Positions 34,021-45,849 of a stretch of 64,000 nucleotides of DNA are shown here, in pieces. Below the pieces are notes generated by a model. It saw nothing but the letters and a program-made list of their open reading frames with translations, was not told the origin of the DNA and searched no databases. The position numbers and the translations under genes are program-made. Source of the stretch: Lathyrus oleraceus (lineage: Eukaryota > Streptophyta > Magnoliopsida > Fabales > Fabaceae); the NCBI RefSeq assembly GCF_024323335.1, contig NC_066579.1:1143501-1207500 (forward strand). The letters are read 5' to 3'. Positions within the stretch are counted from its first letter, which is position 1; each line of letters starts with the position of its first letter.

Positions 34021-34127
34021 AGCTGATTTTCAGCCATTTTTTTCCTTCTTCATCGAACTCTTCTCTTTGCACTAAATTTTTATATTATTTTTGGATTACC
34101 TTATGTTTTTTCCTCTATGTAGAAACT

Positions 34128-35390
34128 ATGGCACCAAAAAGAAGTTGTGTCTCTAGTCCCTCCACTTCTTCTGCCCCATTACCCTCTAAAGTTGCACCAA
34201 TGTACCACAACTACTTATTTTCAACCGAAGCAAGTGCCTAAATATTTCTAGAAATTAAAGAGTATATTATGGTGAGGGAGCATGCTTTTGATATGAAGCA
34301 CCTCAGTGAGTATGAAGAGTTGATAAACACACTGAGACGAGAGGGTAAACTTGCTTGAATAGGTTGGCCAAAGAGACAAATCAGTCAATTGGGTTCAAAT
34401 TCTACGCCAATGCAGCCAATGGATCCCATTACTCATATTCTTCATATGTGCAAGGTGAAATTATTGACTACTCTCCTCCTATTATAAATTATCTTCTCCG
34501 TCTCAGCAAACCCATAGTTGTAGTATTCAAGATCGGAGGAAGCACAATTTATCTGATGAGATGAGTCAGACGATGTTGTCAGAGTTTTATAATCCTGGGG
34601 CCGAGTGATAATGGCACATGACAGGTACATTAAGTTGAGGAATATAGATATGTAGTCTATACCAAAGGCTTGAGCATCATTTTTGCTCCAAACTTTGGAG
34701 GTTGTATCAAACCAGTCAGAGTTCAAAGTGAAAAGATGTCTTGCTCTAATGGAAATTCTACATGATGAATTGATAAATCTGGGGCTACTAATTGCAAGGA
34801 ATATAAGATATATGGTTGACTCCTCCAACAAAACTAGGGGCATTTTTGTATTATTAAGGAATTATACAAGTTAGTTGGAGTTCCTGTTCATCCAGATGAT
34901 ATCATGATCATTCCAATACTGCCAATCACCACAAGTTCCATTCGTAAAATACTAAATGCACTACATCCTATCAGAGGCCAAGAGGAACATGGAAAGGATG
35001 ACGTCTACAATCCTGATATGCAACAACAACCACACGAGAGAGTCCATCATTAGTAATGGCCACCAGAGCAGATACAATGGTGGAAAGAGTTTTCCTTGGG
35101 CATGAAGACATGGGCAACTAAATTTTCTCGTAATTTGTAAATTAACTCGCCAAGGTTTGGAGCTGGATACAAGAGCTTCTATGATGATCACATAGATTAC
35201 ATGTCGTTCCAAAACCTAAGGGACATGTTTCATACTTCAGCTTCCATGGAGACCTAATTTTTTGAGCAGGATTAAGCATTGGCCAATAGTCGAGCAGAGA
35301 TGAGGACTACTTAGGTGATGCAAGATCAACAACACCAAGCTAACATGACTAGGCTTCATGACTTCTTCCTCCTAGATGATAGTTTCTAGT
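34128..35390 (+). pseudogene. Athila env-like / plant-transposon ORF remnant
   Basis: The ATG at 34128 begins MAPKRSCVSSPSTSSAPLPS and continues LFSTEASA, then a stop. Later pieces read FLEIKEYIMVREHAFDMKHL, then KETNQSIGFKFYANAANGSH and SYVQGEIIDYSPPIINYLL. This pattern (Ser/Pro-rich start, then FYANA and VRG-like motifs) is the downstream ORF of Athila elements, sometimes called env-like. No signal peptide or convincing membrane segment is seen. Stops and frameshifts occur throughout. A Gln-rich end lies near 35330. Confidence 0.6.
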
Positions 35391-36619
35391 TCAACATGAT
35401 ACTTTTGTTTTTATTTCTTTTTGTTTATGTCCTTTTGTACCAATCAGTTAAAGAGGGGAAGCTCCAAAAATTGCTCTGCCCCAAATTTTATAATGCTTAG
35501 TTCTCTAATTAATGAATTTTTTCTGTGCCTATTTCTTTTTCAGTTAACTACTACCTTACCTTTGAATAGAAAAGCAATCACAATAAAGAGTGAAATAAAG
35601 TGATCGAGATCAAAGTGACCTAGCTGACTGATGATTGATGAAGAAAAGGGACATAATTGCTACTACTCAACCTACAAAGATCTAAACTAGTGATATTTGA
35701 GCCATAATTTTTCCATTGTTTACTTATTTCTTTTGCTGAGTGTATCCATGTAGTTTAAATCTAGAATTTGCATTTTATCTGTTTGAATTAAGTTGATTTG
35801 ATAAACACATATAGAGGCAATTGTTTATGAAAACTTTGCGGCCATGTAATCATCCCTTACATTGTGATTGATATCATTTGTTAACCAATTTGAGCCTAAG
35901 TGTTTCCTTCGGTGACTTAGCCTACTATAATTCGTTGACTTGAAAGATAAAAATATTTCCACCCTCCTTGGAGTTAGGTAGATAGATTTTGTTTTCAAGA
36001 ACAAGCTAATCACTAAGTTTAGGTTTGCTCTTGGAAGTTAGCAACATTTAAGTGTAGGGTTATGGGTATTACAGAATTTGGTCTAAGAAAGAAAAATAAG
36101 ATGTCAAAAACATGGCATTTTAAAATAAAATGTTAAAAAACAAGTACCACAAAAATTGAAAAAATAAATATCTCTAGTACCCAATATGAAAGAAAGAGTG
36201 ATATGAAAGGGAAAAGATAAGGAAGGACAAAGAGGTATGTAACTCCAAGGTTTAAACTGATTATCCAAAAATTATCCTACACTGACATAAGCCACGTTAC
36301 AAAAAAAAGTCCTCAAATTTGTGTTTAAATATGATTTGATTGATTTAGCAGATAACATACAAATTTACTGATTTGTACTCTTCTCTGATGATTGAATGAA
36401 CACCCTTGCAATTGAGTGTATCATGGTGAGTACAAAGAAAAGTTGAGTAGTGATGCTGGAATAATTGATCTAAATTAATTAAGCAAAGCATAAAATAGAG
36501 ATCTCAATCAGCAAAAGCAAGTGACACTCATGTGGTAAGGTTTGTAATTTATTTCTGACAAAGTTTCAGTGTGCAAACAAGTTACTTGAGGACAAGCAAA
36601 AAATTCAAGTTTAGGATTG
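35391..36619 (+). other. Athila 3' non-coding region and polypurine tract
   Basis: No coding frame of note. The stretch ends TTCAAGTTTAGGATTG immediately before the 3' LTR, a decayed form of the Athila polypurine region (TTCAAGTTTGGGG). Confidence 0.6.
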
Positions 36620-37566
36620 TGATGATAGGCTACCAGTGCATGTTATTTAACAAAAAAAATTAACCAAATATGACAATAATTGATCCAGTTAGAGGCAAAA
36701 GAGTGAAAAAAGTTCGAAAAAACACTTTTAGGAAAAGAAAAGCACTTATTGAGAAATTTTGTGAAAAAAGGACCAAAAACAAGTTGATTCGCTTTTGGAA
36801 ATAACGCGCCTGCATTGTGATGTAATGCATCAGTGTTTTGGAAATGATTGTGCAACGTGCCTGCGTTGCAGCTTTTACATGACACGTTTTTCAGTAGCTT
36901 TAGAAGGAAAAAAAGGAGAGAAGAAAAAGGGGGTCGATTCCAAGGAGTAAAAAGTGACAAAAAATAGAGATTTTGGGGCTTTTGGAGGCCATTGAAGCTA
37001 TTAAAGAGCTTCTTCTTCGGTGAGTTTTCATGCTCTTCGAGTCTAAACTACTGGTATTAATTGATTGCAGTGACTACTGACCCTAGGTTTGTTTATCTGA
37101 ACTACTTTAAATGTTGAATTCGCTAGTTGACTAGGGATGGTATGATTAAGAATTTTCACTTAGGGATTAAAGTGTTGTGTTTCCTGGTTTAACGGTATAA
37201 CTAACCTGAGAGATCGGGGAATTAACGATTAGGCTAGCGAGTTACACGTCAAGAGATTGGGTAAAGTGGTAAAGTTAATCCATCGTGTAACTTTGTAGTC
37301 ATTGTAATGCTGTCAATGCACGTTTCATCAATCAAGTAGAAACATGGGATTCTTATAATACGACCTAACCGCTTTTCTCATTATTGTTATCAAAACTTAT
37401 TTCTTGTGTTTTCGACAAAAATAACCTGTACCCCCCCCCCCCCCCCCAGTTTACTGTTTAATTAAATTGCATAATGTATCTTGTTTTAAGTTTGCAATCC
37501 ATGTGGAGACGAATTTATTTTTATTACTTCGATAACAACACTAATACATTTGCTAGTAAATTGTCA
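36620..37566 (+). repeat. Athila-type 3' LTR, 947 bp
   Basis: It starts TGATGATAGGCTACCAG and ends GTAAATTGTCA. It pairs with 29750-30870 but has deletions and a 16-17 bp C-run near 37432. The flank ACCAC follows at once. Confidence 0.8.
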
Positions 37567-38631
37567 ACCACCTACAAACCTTCGATACAAGCAGATCTAA
37601 ATATTTTGCAACAGCTTATCCCTAACTAAAAGAAAGTTTTTACCTAGGTTGAGCTAACGAACTAATTAGAGATTTTCTAGGTTGATCTCAATAAGCAAAC
37701 AAAACTTTTCTAGGCTAAGTTATAAAACCAAATATAGGTTTTAAGACTGAGAGTAATAATGTTTCACTTTTGAGAGTAATAACAATGGCACAACACTAAT
37801 ATAAATTCTTCCTTACGAGTAGTTTTCACTCATAAGGCCCTAAGGAAAATTTTGTTGAAAGGAAAATATTCTAAAGATGGAGAAGAGAGATAAATTCTAA
37901 AGAAATAGAAAAATTCAGAATTCTTGTGTGAAATGAAGAGGAGAGTCGTATCATTTATATAGGAGAAGAATTGGCTAAAAAATGAAATGATTTGTAGGCC
38001 AAATTAACTATCCAATTGATTGATTCCTTATCCTAATCGATTGGATGCCTCAAATAATCGATTACTTATGCCCATTTTGGAAAGTTTGGATATAGATTAT
38101 TTACCAATATTTAAGACTCTGTCATAATCAATTAAATAATCTATTTTTCTTCTTCCAGTTGATTGGATATTGGTCCCAATCGATTAGATAATTCAAAACA
38201 TGCTTTTAATGAAGTTGGCAATTTCCTAATCACTAGTTAAGGCTTAAAAACATTTTTACTTGTTTTGTTAATTAAGAAATAGGTTCAAAAGGGATTTTAA
38301 GTGTGTGTATGAGTTGCCTTAATATCTTAGGATTTATTCTCATACTTTCCCAAGTTCACTCAGACATACACGACCAGGCAAGCTTTCACACTTGCTCTCT
38401 TTAACAACTTTGAGGCATTCGAGATCCTTTGTCAGATACGTCAATCATATAAGAACTTAAATATAATCACGAGTCTCCTTAATAGATAAAGCTTGAGATG
38501 TCTTAAAGTTTTATCACCATTATCAGAGAGTTGGAAAGTTATTACCACTGACTTCAGTCGTCATTAGTATTGGCGTCATCAAAACATTAGGAAGGTTCTC
38601 ACCAGGAATAACAACTCCATAACTTCAAGCA
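37567..38631 (-). repeat. Copia 3' LTR, inner fragment
   Basis: It continues the LTR begun at 29450 after the Athila insertion. Its right limit is set by AACTTCAAGCACA followed by the complement of an A-rich purine tract (ATCCCATCTTTTTGATGATG). On the minus strand this is the polypurine tract and LTR start. The last two bases are uncertain (38631 or 38633). Confidence 0.55.
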
Positions 38632-38883
38632 CATAGATGCATATTATCCCATCTTTTTGATGATGAAAATGCATCTCTCTTTATGGTGGTAAAATAAAAA
38701 ACATGTAGATATATGATTGGAGTGGTTAAACTCCTCCTCACATGAGTAGAGGGTATACTTTATTCCTCCTGAGAGTATACTTCTCCCCTTTTGTCATAAT
38801 TAAAAAGGCAGAAAATAATCAAAGCACATAAATCAAAAAATATCAAGTAGAGAAAGAGAATAAGAATAAGAAGGATAAGCATA

Positions 38884-41633
38884 TTAATCTATGCATGATT
38901 TATTTAGAATTCCTAGTTCAGTTTTTATGAAAAAGAAACTTTCTTTAGGAAGAGGTTTTCTAAAATTATCTGCGAGTTGATTAGATGATGTCACAAATTC
39001 AAGTATGTAATCCCCCTTTTCACGTTGATTATATGAGGTCACAAATTCAAGTATGTATTCCACTTTTTAAATATAATCCTTAATGAAGTGGTTCCTAACC
39101 TTAATGTGTTTGGCCCAGAGTGAAGAATTGGGTTTTTAGTGAGGTTTATAGATTTAGTGTTGTCGCATCTTATCGAGACAACTCAAAGATTAACATCATA
39201 AGCACCGAGTTTCTATTTCATCCAGATAATCTTATAGCAATAACTACCCACAACAATGTATTCTGCCTCAACTATGGATAACACAGAACTTGTGTGTTTC
39301 TTGCTATGCTAGGAGACAAGAGAGTTCTCAAGTATGTGACATGTAATGCTTGTACTTTTCCTAACCAATCTACATCCAACAAAATTGGATTCAGTGTATC
39401 CAACTAAGTCACAATCCACTCTCTTGGGTTACAATGACCTATTTGTGGTGTGTCAGTGTGATATCTCAGGATGCATTTAACCATACTAAGATGTGATTCT
39501 TTCGGAGATGCTTGAAAGTGAGCATAAAGACATAAATCAAACATGTTATCATGAGAAAATTTGGTGATATATAGAAGAAAGCTTATCACACCTCGGTATT
39601 TTCTTTCTTCAACTGGTTTTCCATTTTCGTCTTTGTCGTGGTTGCATGATGTTGACATTGGGGTTGATATTACTTTGGACTACTCCATGTCTAACCTATT
39701 TAGAAAATTTTTACAGTATTTTTCTTGATTAATGAAAGTTCCTTCCTTAGTTTGATGGATTTGAAGTCCTAGGAAGTAATGAAGCTCCACCATCAATGAT
39801 ATTTCAAATTCATTCTGCATCATTTTAGAAAATTCCTTGCATAAGGATTCGTTAGTAGCACAGAAAATTGATGTCGTCGATATAAATATGAACCAATAAT
39901 ATGTCATGTTTAGCTTTCTTGATAAAGAGAGTTTTCTTAACTTGTCCTTTTTAGAAATTATTTTCAAGCAAGAATTTTCTTAGAGGACCGTACCAAGCTC
40001 TAAGAGCATGTTTTAGTTCGTATAACGCTTTCTTAAGCTTGAAAACATGATAGAGAAAGGTTGAGTTAATAAAACCTGGAGGTTGATCAAAATATACCTC
40101 CTCTTGGATGTAACCATTTAGAAAATCACTTTTTGCATTCATTTGAAATATTTTGAAATTCAGGATGCATGAAAATTATAATAACATCTTTATGGCCTCT
40201 AATCTGGCGACAAGAGCACAGATTTCACCAAAATATATTCCTTCCTGTTGATTGTAATTTTCAACGAGTCTTGCTTTATTTCTTAAAACATTACCATATT
40301 CGTCTAACTTGTTGCGAAACACCCATCGGGTACCAATCACTATATTAGTTGAAGTTTTGGGAACGAGTTCCAAAGCATTGTTTTGTTGAAATCTATTTAA
40401 CTCTTCTTGCATAGAAAAATACCAATGTTCATTGATTACAGCTTCATTGATTCCCTTTGGATAAATTTGTGAAATAAAAACCACAAAGTTACATACCTAA
40501 TTTAGGGATCATCTAGTAGTGACTCCCTTAGATATGTCTACAATAAAATTTTGAATATGATAGTCTTTTGTCTTTCTCCATCTTCGGGAAGATATTGATG
40601 ATATGAAGGAGTATACATGTCTTGATCATGGACATGTTCTTCATATATGACTTGATCCTAACATTGACCTTGTTCTGTTTGTTGATTATTTTCCTCCAGA
40701 TTTGTCGCCTCCAAGATAGCTACATAATCAATCACTTCTACTTTTAATGGTTTAGGGTTATATTTATAAAAGGTGACGTGAACCAATTCTTATGTTGTTA
40801 GAATTATTTTGTTAAATTTTCTAAAGGATTTGCTAGAAGTGGAATATCCTATGAATATCCCTTCATCAACTTTTGCATCAAATTTTCCGAGGTTATCTTT
40901 CCCATTATTAAGGATAAATCATTTGCATCCAAAACCATGTAAGTAAGAGAAATTCGGCTTTCTTCCTTTATATAGTTCATTGGGAGTCCGCTTTAGAATT
41001 GGTCTTATAAAGACACAGTTCATGACATAACAAGCAGTGCTTACTGCATCGGCCCATAAATATTTAGGAAGGTTAGTCTCATAGAGCATCGTCCTTGCAA
41101 GCTCTGCTAGAGATCTATTTTTCCTTTCTACTACCCCATTTTGTTAGGGAGTTTGTTGAGTGGAAAAGGTGTACCGAATACTATTCTCATTACATATTTT
41201 TTGAATTCCTCATTTGAAATTCTTCGTCATGGTATTTCTAATGGATGCAACAATTACTCCTTTTCCGTTCTAGATAACCTTGGCTAGTTTTCGAAAGACA
41301 ACAAATGCATTTCTTTTCTAAGATAAGAATAATGTCTGGTATAGAGAGAATAGTCATCCATGATCACAAGAGTGTAGTCATTTCTACAAATACTTACAGT
41401 TCTTGATGGGCCAAAAGATCTATAGAAACAATATATTTTGCTTTAAAAGAGTCCCTTAATTGCTTACCTTTTTTGGCACACATCGCATAGTCTAATCTTT
41501 TGAAAATGTAAGCCTGGCAAACAATCTACAAGATTTTTGCAAACCAACTTATTTAAGTGGTCCATGTGAATATGGGTTATTCTCTTATGTCATAGCCAAG
41601 ATTCATCCACGTTAATCAAGAGACATATATCAT
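38884..41633 (-). pseudogene. Copia pol: integrase, reverse transcriptase, RNase H
   Basis: On the minus strand, 41600-41430 gives the pre-integrase domain (HIHMDHLNKLVCKNLVDCL). The integrase core has NGVVERKNRSLAELARTM near 41130. Reverse transcriptase runs 40484-39680 (RWVFRNKLDEYGNVLRNKAR, then LKKALYELKHALRAWYGPLR and FSKMMQNEFEISLMVELHYF). RNase H follows, ending ILEFVTSSNQLADNF near 38970 and a stop at 38884. The metal-binding YVDD region reads FIFISTTSIF, so it is catalytically dead. Several stops and shifts are present. Confidence 0.8.
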
Positions 41634-42970
41634 TGTCACACCCTGATTTTGACCTTGAATCATCGATTCAATACATTCTTCATAGCTGATGCATCTCAAC
41701 ATCTCATAACATACATTTCATGTCGCATAATGCCTAGAATGTCAGTCGAAATAAATTTTCGGATCTACAAGCAGACCTGTTGAATCAATTTGCAAATGTT
41801 CGTCAAAATAGTGGGCATAAAATTTCAGAATCGACCTTGCAGACATCAGTTTTATTAATCTACGTTTCGCGTAGTTTAACTTGGTGTGCTCAATTTATTT
41901 TTAGGCTACTTTTTCGATCACATTTTGATCCGTCTAAGGATTTTAACCGGGTGTTTTACATTTCAAAATTTGACAAAAACATGTATGTTTCAGAGAAGTT
42001 TATTTTGCATTGATCATTGTGGTACAATTATCTTATTTTTTTTGACACTTTTGCGTCTAATTTTTATTCATTTTAAGTCCGTTTATTTTCATCTTTTTGT
42101 CAAAATATTCTAAATGATTAAATAAAATTAGCAGTGGTCTCGTTTCGATTTTATTCTAATTATTTTGCTATGTTTGATTTTATTGATTTTATTTAGTTTC
42201 TATTTTATTTTACACTAAAAAAATATAACAAGGGCAATTGTGGAATAAATGGTTTAGAAAACCCTAAGTTGCTCTTACACAATTGTTAATAAGGGGCTGA
42301 TGAAAAAAGAGAGGAATGATACATGCCTTCCATGTGGCACACATGATATGGTGAGAATATTTCAAAAGAAGAGGAAGAGTGGAGGACACCTGGAAGGAGG
42401 AGATTGGCTTCGTGATGTGAGTGGAAACCCCTTCCCTCAATGTTAAAATCCTGCTGCATTTCGTATTTGAAAAAATGCATTTTCCTACTTCATTGAAAAA
42501 AATGCCCTCACTCTCCACTGATTATTTCTCTTCTCTTCTTCACTTCACTCACAAAGTTTTTCTTTCTCTTCCCTTGTCTTTTTCCATGCTGCAAACCCTC
42601 TTCAATACTCCCTTTAACTCACACACAAAACAACTCTTTTTCTCCTCTTTTTCTTCATCCACCACAACACCTCCCTCCTCACTCTCTCTTTCTCATTTTC
42701 ACACAAACCCCTCTTCATTTACTCCACATTCACACATACCTCACTCTTCACTCCTTAACGCACCAAAAAAAATACCCATACTCTCTTCACTTCTTAACAC
42801 ACCCAAAAACCCACTATTTTTGCTCTCTTTTCATTTTCCTCTCCTTTCCAATACTTTTCTCCTCACTCACTCTCAAAACCTCATGTTATAAAACCTTACT
42901 CGCCACTCACAAAACCTCACATTATAAAACCTCTATAAAACCACTCACAAAGCCCACCACGTCATTGTAG

Positions 42971-42974
42971 ACCC

Positions 42975-43005
<31 letters not shown>

Positions 43006-43010
43006 CACCA
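42971..43010. repeat. (C)n followed by (CA)n microsatellite
   Basis: A run of about 20 C followed by about eight CA units and CACCAC. It lies in the solo LTR. Confidence 0.9.
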
Positions 43011-43516
43011 CGCACCAAACTGCACAGGCTCATTCAACCACTGCCAACAGTCGCAATCTCCTTCCCTCGCCCACCGTGAAACACTCCTCACGACCTCCCT
43101 CTGTCCAACTCACGTGACTGCTCTCCACCTCCCATAAACCATTAACACCAACTTAATATAAATAATTATTTGTAACCTCACCCCATTCTCTATTAGTTTT
43201 CCCAAATCCAAAACAGATCCGTAAACAACGCCTTTGGTTGAGATTTCGATGATTTTCGTTTCATTTCATTTGTGTATGATGGTTGATTGTTAGATTTCAT
43301 TTACATATGCTTTGTTTGGATTTTTTTTTGTTCATGGCATGTTTATTTTTTTGTTTTGTTTGAAAATTCTTCAAGAGGAAGAAGGTCAACAATGTTGGTA
43401 TTTGTTCATGAACATATTGCAAATTTCGATTTCATGTTAATGTTTGTTTTGTTTTTTTTCTTCATTTTAGTACATTTTTTATTTATATATTTCGTTCATT
43501 ACCATATTTGAGAACT

Positions 43517-43755
43517 AGAGGGTCATGGTGGAGTGATTGAGACTTCGGTCTCCCAACCACTATGACCTGTGTTTGATCCTTGCGCGCCCTATTCCCTTGT
43601 TTATTTTTCGTGTTTTATTTTTCTTTTCCATTTTCAATGTTTTTCTCATATATATTTCTCATTGACTTGTCTTAGGGGATATAGGACCATGGGGGAGTGG
43701 TTGAGGCTCATGCCTCCCAATCCCCATGTCATGGGTTCAACCCATATTGCCACCA
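43517..43755 (+). other. Two tRNA-like segments in the solo LTR
   Basis: Segments near 43519-43590 and 43680-43752 each carry an A-box-like GGAGTGATTGAGAC or GGAGTGGTTGAGGC. Each also has a B-box-like GTGTTTGATCC or GGGTTCAACCC, about 162 bp apart. The spacing and stems resemble tRNA-derived sequence, but no proper cloverleaf or acceptor stem forms, so these are not called tRNA genes. Confidence 0.45.
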
Positions 43756-45849
43756 TTTCTCACTTTTATGTTTTTTTCCATTTTTCCACCTTGTTTTTTT
43801 TTCTTTCTTTAACCATAACTTGTCATTTTTTATAATTTTATAAAATATATTTCTTGCTATTGAATTCATTTGCAATTTTATTTTTTCCATTATTTTATTT
43901 CGATTACGGTCATTGTAAATACGCCATATTAATGATTAATAAAGTGTGAGATGTTGGATTTTTTTGTTCCGTCTTCTTTGAGTCATTTCATTTCTAAACA
44001 TCAGATTTTAATCCGTGAAATCGACATTTCCCATGTCGTTATGCCACCGACTTTTTATCGATACATTGATGGTATTTCGCCGTGTTTTGACCCTTTGCAT
44101 ACGATGTTCCCTTTGTTGTCAATATGCATAAATCGGCTTTGAGCACATTACTTAGGTTTTTGCTTGCACTTCTCAATTTCCATTTTCCTTGCACGTCCTT
44201 ATGTTATGTGACTTTGATTCGCATCCTTGCATCACGGTCTTAATCCATGCATGCTTCAATTTTACTTTTTTCGATTTAATTATTATAAACGTGTGTTGTA
44301 TATATACCTTGTGTGTTGTTATCTCCTTTCATGTGCCTTACTCTTGGGTCTTCTTACAATAAGATCATTTATTATGCACGTACACTCATTTACTTACAAT
44401 TGTTGATTGGGTTTCGATTTAATTATTTCATTATCTCATATCCCCATTCGATAAAATGTACCCCCATTCACATGACGTGTAATAATTTTATCACTTTATT
44501 TCTTATTTGCTTGCTTGTTTAGCTAGTTCTAACACAAGAATAAAATCAACCCATTTCTTAAAAAGATCAAAAATAAAAACTCGATCCAACGTCGAGTATT
44601 TTCTCAAATAATAATTCAATCATTTCCAATCTTACATGTTTATCCTTTCCATTTTCCAAATCCATTTCTATCCATTCCAAATATTTCAAACCATTACATT
44701 CAAACTCTTTTGCAGTCGCTCATCAAATGATTGATCCAACGTCAAGTCATTTTCATAATCAAAGTCAAAAACACTTAACAACTATTCAACACTTTTTCAA
44801 TAAGCTAGATCCTGAGAGTTAGTCAACGAGCTCTTGAGAGTTAGATCCGAGATGTAGTTCTTGTCAATCCAAACTCTCATCATCCTCAAGAATCAATTCC
44901 ACAATGCTTAATAAACCTTGACTAGCATCGAATGCGCTTTCTCAAGAAAACTTCAAAAACATCTAAAAATATCAAAACCCTTTTACAAATAAGATTAAAA
45001 AGGAGCGGGGTGTAGCCCAAGAATTCCCGGGAGTTAGGAACCGAGATGTGGTTCCCGTCATTCCGAACTCTCTCATCATCCAAAAATACATTCAAACCAA
45101 TCAAACTCTTTTCCCGCCGCCGTGCGATTGATCATCAAACCCTTTTTGTAAGTGAAAGGTACTTTGTCACGAGACGACACAAAAATAATGTTTCATCCAC
45201 TTGAATGTGTGAGTGAGCTAGCGACGTTGCCCGCGAATGTTGATTTGTAAATTCATTTGGTCGTGATGCAATAGTTCCCTTCTCCACTTGTTTTGGGTAG
45301 CTAACAATGTTTTCGTTGATTGACACGGAGTAACTTTCGCTAAAATTGACCAACAAAGAAACATTTCCTACTCAGAACTATGTATGCCTTGAGTTCTCTA
45401 TTACACCCAGAGATACGTAGGAGCAGGATTTGTAAATCTTGTCAGACCCATTAATAAAAAGTTAGGTTTAGTTCCATTCTTACCACATTAATAAAAATTC
45501 AAAAAAAAAATTCTTTTCTTTTGATCCTATTCTTTATTTCCCTCTTAATAACTCGAGAAGCCTAACATATCTAAGCCAACACTAATGCGCACAACTAACC
45601 TAACAGTTTCCATTGAGTACAACAAACGTGAGGGGTGCTAATACCTTCCACTTGCATAATCGACTCCTGAACTCTGATTTGGTTACGACGACCAATATCA
45701 TTGTTGTTCTTTCTTGGGTTTTATCAATATTTCCCTTTACCTTTTTAGGAATAAATAAAGTTCGGTAGCAACTTTGTTTAGTCAATCTCGCGAGCATGTG
45801 ATTGCACTTCGCTAAGTCGTGTTCTCATTTTTCGAGGTACGACAATCAT

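Larger units (their letters stand above)
29750..37566 (+). mobile_element. Athila/Cyclops-type Ty3/gypsy element, internally deleted
   Basis: It has LTRs at 29750-30870 and 36620-37566, a degenerate gag, an aspartic protease, a short pol tail and an env-like region. Reverse transcriptase and integrase are missing between about 33390 and 33430. Flanks TCCAC (29745-29749) and ACCAC (37567-37571) match at 4 of 5 positions, consistent with an old target duplication in a copia LTR. The gag and env-like text fits Athila; Cyclops is the pea representative. Confidence 0.8.
41634..45844 (+). mobile_element. Solo LTR of a large Ty3/gypsy element, 4.2 kb
   Basis: It starts TGTCACACCCTGATTTTGACC and ends TTTTTCGAGGTACGACA. 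A perfect ATCAT duplication flanks it (41629-41633 and 45845-45849). On removal, the minus-strand copia pre-integrase domain reads across the join. No internal region, primer site or second LTR is present, so it is a solo LTR formed by recombination. Its end is shared with the minus-strand fragment at 19225. It contains a C-run/AC microsatellite and two tRNA-like segments. Confidence 0.88.

Noticed and set aside
42421..42891. 156-codon plus-strand frame rich in Ser, Thr, Phe and His
   Set aside because: It is low-complexity CT-rich text inside a solo LTR and has no domain or homologous frame in related LTRs.
43679..43752. Possible tRNA gene
   Set aside because: A-box and B-box-like text is present, but no acceptor stem pairs and the T-loop is too short. 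Kept only as tRNA-like.
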